Shown here: positions 6,101 to 6,501 of the stretch, one piece after another
Layout of the letters: each line of letters begins with the position of its first letter
Numbering within the stretch: position 1 is the first letter of the stretch
Origin: Oscillospiraceae bacterium
GTDB lineage: Bacteria; Bacillota; Clostridia; Oscillospirales; Oscillospiraceae
Assembly: GCA_009776905.1 (NCBI GenBank)
Contig: WRMX01000067.1
Span: 9,646-16,146 of the forward strand
Length of the DNA stretch: 6,501 nucleotides
Reading direction: 5' to 3'
Made by a program: the position numbers and the translations under genes
Notes under the pieces: generated by a model
Seen by the model: only the letters and a program-made list of their open reading frames with translations
Databases searched by the model: none
What the model was told of the DNA's origin: nothing

Positions 6101-6501
6101 AAGTCGCCGCTGACCGTGCCTTCGTAATATGCGACCAGCCCCCAATCGATAATTACCGCGGTATTTATAGATGAAGCGCCTGTGGCCGATACTTTTCCTC
6201 CCGTTATGACGACGACGGAGCTGTTATCGACCCTGATTCCATAAGTGTTGTTGGTGGGAATCCCATTGACTGTTTCGCCTTTTGCTGAGATTTCGCCGCC
6301 CGAGATCGTCGCGTTGCCATTATCAAGATGAATGGCGGATGAATTACGGAATGCAGTCACCTTGCCGCCGGATATGGTTACGTTGCCTTTCTTTATATAG
6401 ATGGCTTTGCGATAGGCCCAATCCGAAACGCTCTCGCGCAGAACGCTGACTGTGCCGCCCGTCATATATACATTTCCGTAGTCAATATCAATGGCTCCGG
6501 C
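3115..6501 (-). CDS. Large SLH-anchored cell-surface beta-solenoid protein with CnaB-like domain, 5'-truncated by window edge
   Basis: The frame is open from the right edge (6501) to TGA at 3115-3117, giving 1128 visible residues. The ATG at 6463-6465 is internal, since AGAIDIDYGNVY is encoded before it in the same frame. Signal peptide and true start are off-window. From N to C: a first ISGG-type repeat block (to about 6180), a non-repetitive stretch (about 6175-5500), a second ISGG-type block of about twelve copies (5500-4630), a CnaB/pilin-like domain (about 4425-4051), a Gly/Pro/Glu linker (4047-3877), and SLH repeats with a tail (3822-3118). Solenoids of this sort are typical of secreted adhesins or glycan-binding proteins. 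SLH repeats bind pyruvylated secondary wall polymer outside the cell. Three SLH Thr-Arg-Ala-Glu motifs are intact. The ligand is unknown; adhesin is a guess, and an S-layer-associated structural role is equally possible. No LPXTG motif is present, consistent with SLH anchoring. Confidence 0.9.
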   Translation of the reverse strand, partial: AGAIDIDYGNVYMTGGTVSVLRESVSDWAYRKAIYIKKGNVTISGGKVTAFRNSSAIHLDNGNATISGGEISAKGETVNGIPTNNTYGIRVDNSSVVVITGGKVSATGASSINTAVIIDWGLVAYYEGTVSGDFEIWYDDYGIVVEVDSLDIPPSYHGTNKGLTWKECVDISHTSWNTNMSPPSIIFSYKGKEFIAPWAGQSQPPVTNDDYPVRLQETGELFETINEGMAAAGSQGFDAYTLEIIGDVEEPDSVVITADVTIIGAEGAHTITLANKQRTKFAVESGGKLTLGDGTNNNPLTILHPVGATEGTLNVKDGVIIKSSTALYFVGPGANGTISGGRIEGGTTGLDISKGAKIQEISGGTFSGPQEAIHVSDKGTEIELISGGSFHQTDPEVRLHGQAIFVQNESKIGKITGGYFEAVRSHALGLVRGGRVGEIAGGKFTATNTYDTDGNRNAVIRIDTDWTHNAKSGIDVISGGYITGAHFGILTITDSSLPSEIGYITGGTFESTIALQNDVNCTIAEITGGTFNGLQGMLNAGTIGVIGGTAAILGKSSYGIFNYTGGTINEISGGTILSMSDNGIANPGTIKLVSGGTIIGWYSAIRNSFNGRLDTITGGTFYGKNMAAISLVNPLTLEPGLDAEIGFGRYQGSGGVIFIGEEHVTYPIDPETGHTYYMSNETLPVAGIDETEFKYLRLPYSLTLYISKALLDSEGDKTDDGTEFEIVLYELIDNNDWENIGKYIISANGGATTITDLQGGSAYQIVEIPQNGYSLQDYAIYQGMTEIGRTGDEAVAFQVPELSKEMTLDVIVTNVKDVEPGSGGEEPGGGEEPGGGEEPGGETPGGGEEPGGNGEEPGGGGETPGGGGGTPGGGTPIINPPLIDVPEEETPMVPFISEHVSYVIGYQDGTVRPGRNITRAEAATVFFRLLTDEIRLQNWARENPYNDVAMGSWYNNAISVMNNMGIVNGYNDGSFKPNGAITRAELAAIAARFAQSMGMAPQNQVAFNDIENHWARDDISYAAAIGWVAGYPDGSYRPNQPITRAEFMTLVNRMLARAPEHADDLLHEDMVTWPDNSDKNAWYYLAVQEATNSHQPENKDKNVPNLQFSYEFWVTMIENRDWSLLERP
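3220..3822 (-). other. SLH wall-anchoring region (half-full-full-half arrangement)
   Basis: Three units carry the conserved Thr-Arg-Ala-Glu motif: GYQDGTVRPGRNITRAEAA (unit 1, 3712-3822), GYNDGSFKPNGAITRAELA (unit 2, 3521-3677) and GYPDGSYRPNQPITRAEFM (unit 3, 3337-3483). Units 2 and 3 also have the N-terminal half with Asn-Asp and a Trp (YNDVAMGSWY and FNDIENHWAR). Unit 1 lacks that half. The tail at 3220-3294 (VTWPDNSDKNAWYYLAVQE) looks like a lone N-terminal half. Anchoring to pyruvylated wall polymer is known for the family. Confidence 0.85.
3877..4047 (-). repeat. Gly/Pro/Glu-rich linker encoded by an imperfect 18-bp tandem repeat
   Basis: 57 residues consist almost only of Gly, Pro, Glu and Thr, in six-residue units of the form EEPGGG that drift to ETPGGG and then to GGTPGGG. 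On DNA the unit is about 18 bp (on the plus strand GCCGCCACCGGGTTCTTC and variants), clearest at 3950-4040. It is a flexible, probably wall-spanning spacer between the CnaB-like domain and the SLH repeats. Such arrays can vary in length by slippage between strains. Confidence 0.85.
4051..4425 (-). other. CnaB/pilin-like Ig-fold domain within the surface protein
   Basis: The order is SLTLYISK, an acidic loop, GTEFEIVLYE, a GGATTITDLQGG turn, YQIVEIPQNGYSL, and a closing strand VIVTNVKD. This is the layout of CnaB-type domains in Gram-positive surface proteins and pilins. The residues that form and catalyse the internal isopeptide bond in that family appear present: Lys (codon 4378-4380), Glu (4201-4203) and Asn (4060-4062). 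The domain joins the solenoid to the linker. Confidence 0.65.
4630..5500 (-). repeat. Second block of about twelve ISGG/ITGG solenoid repeats
   Basis: Successive motifs are ISGGRI, ISGGTF, ISGGSF, ITGGYF, IAGGKF, ISGGYI, ITGGTF, ITGGTF, a degenerate VIGGTA, ISGGTI, VSGGTI and ITGGTF, one every 18-35 residues. Most are preceded by an Ile that follows a Glu, Lys or Tyr (for example GEIAGG, GKITGG). The regular Gly-Gly turns with aliphatic strands fit a right-handed beta-helix. The DNA has diverged between copies, so the array looks old rather than recently expanded. Confidence 0.75.
6180..6501 (-). repeat. First block of ISGG-type solenoid repeats
   Basis: Four copies of the motif hydrophobic-[ST]-Gly-Gly-x-[VI] are visible: MTGGTV, ISGGKV, ISGGEI and ITGGKV, at intervals of about 21-30 residues. 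In between come short runs such as AIYIKKGNVT and AIHLDNGNAT, the alternating hydrophobic pattern expected of parallel beta-helix rungs. The block continues beyond the right edge, so the full number is unknown. Confidence 0.75.

Noticed and set aside
6463..6465. ATG at 6465 (minus strand) as the start of the surface protein
   Set aside because: Coding continues upstream to the window edge, the residue lies within a solenoid repeat, and no signal peptide follows it.

Overview
The window looks like chromosomal DNA from a Bacillota (Firmicutes) bacterium, most likely a Clostridia-type anaerobe. The evidence is a KimA-type potassium transporter, a YYL-variant WYL regulator, and a large surface protein that ends in S-layer homology (SLH) repeats with a C-terminal tail of a kind I associate with gut Clostridia. 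This assignment is inferred from protein style only, because no rRNA or marker gene is present.

Layout. Positions 1-660 (+) hold the C-terminal part of a WYL/WCX-domain transcriptional regulator whose N-terminus lies off the left edge. Positions 661-983 are a gene-free stretch. It is GC-rich at first, then contains a 9-bp inverted repeat, a promoter with a perfect TATAAT box, a short leader with a small hairpin, and a ribosome binding site. Positions 984-2885 (+) encode a KimA-family K+ importer. A strong intrinsic terminator follows at 2922-2963. The convergent gap 2886-3114 also holds a perfect 16-bp palindrome and a second hairpin. Positions 3115-6501 (-) are filled by one very long open frame that runs off the right edge: a cell-surface beta-solenoid protein with a CnaB/pilin-like domain, a Gly/Pro/Glu-rich linker and SLH repeats for attachment to the wall.

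How the genes relate. The regulator and the transporter are co-directional, but the transporter has its own promoter. A regulatory link between them is possible and unproven. The surface protein is convergent with the transporter, looks functionally unrelated to it, and probably shares the terminator region.

I see no mobile element, CRISPR array, RNA gene or obvious new defence or biosynthetic system. The most interesting points are the half-full-full-half arrangement of the SLH repeats, the intact predicted isopeptide triad in the CnaB-like domain, the absence of a visible c-di-AMP riboswitch before kimA, and the inverted repeat upstream of the kimA promoter.
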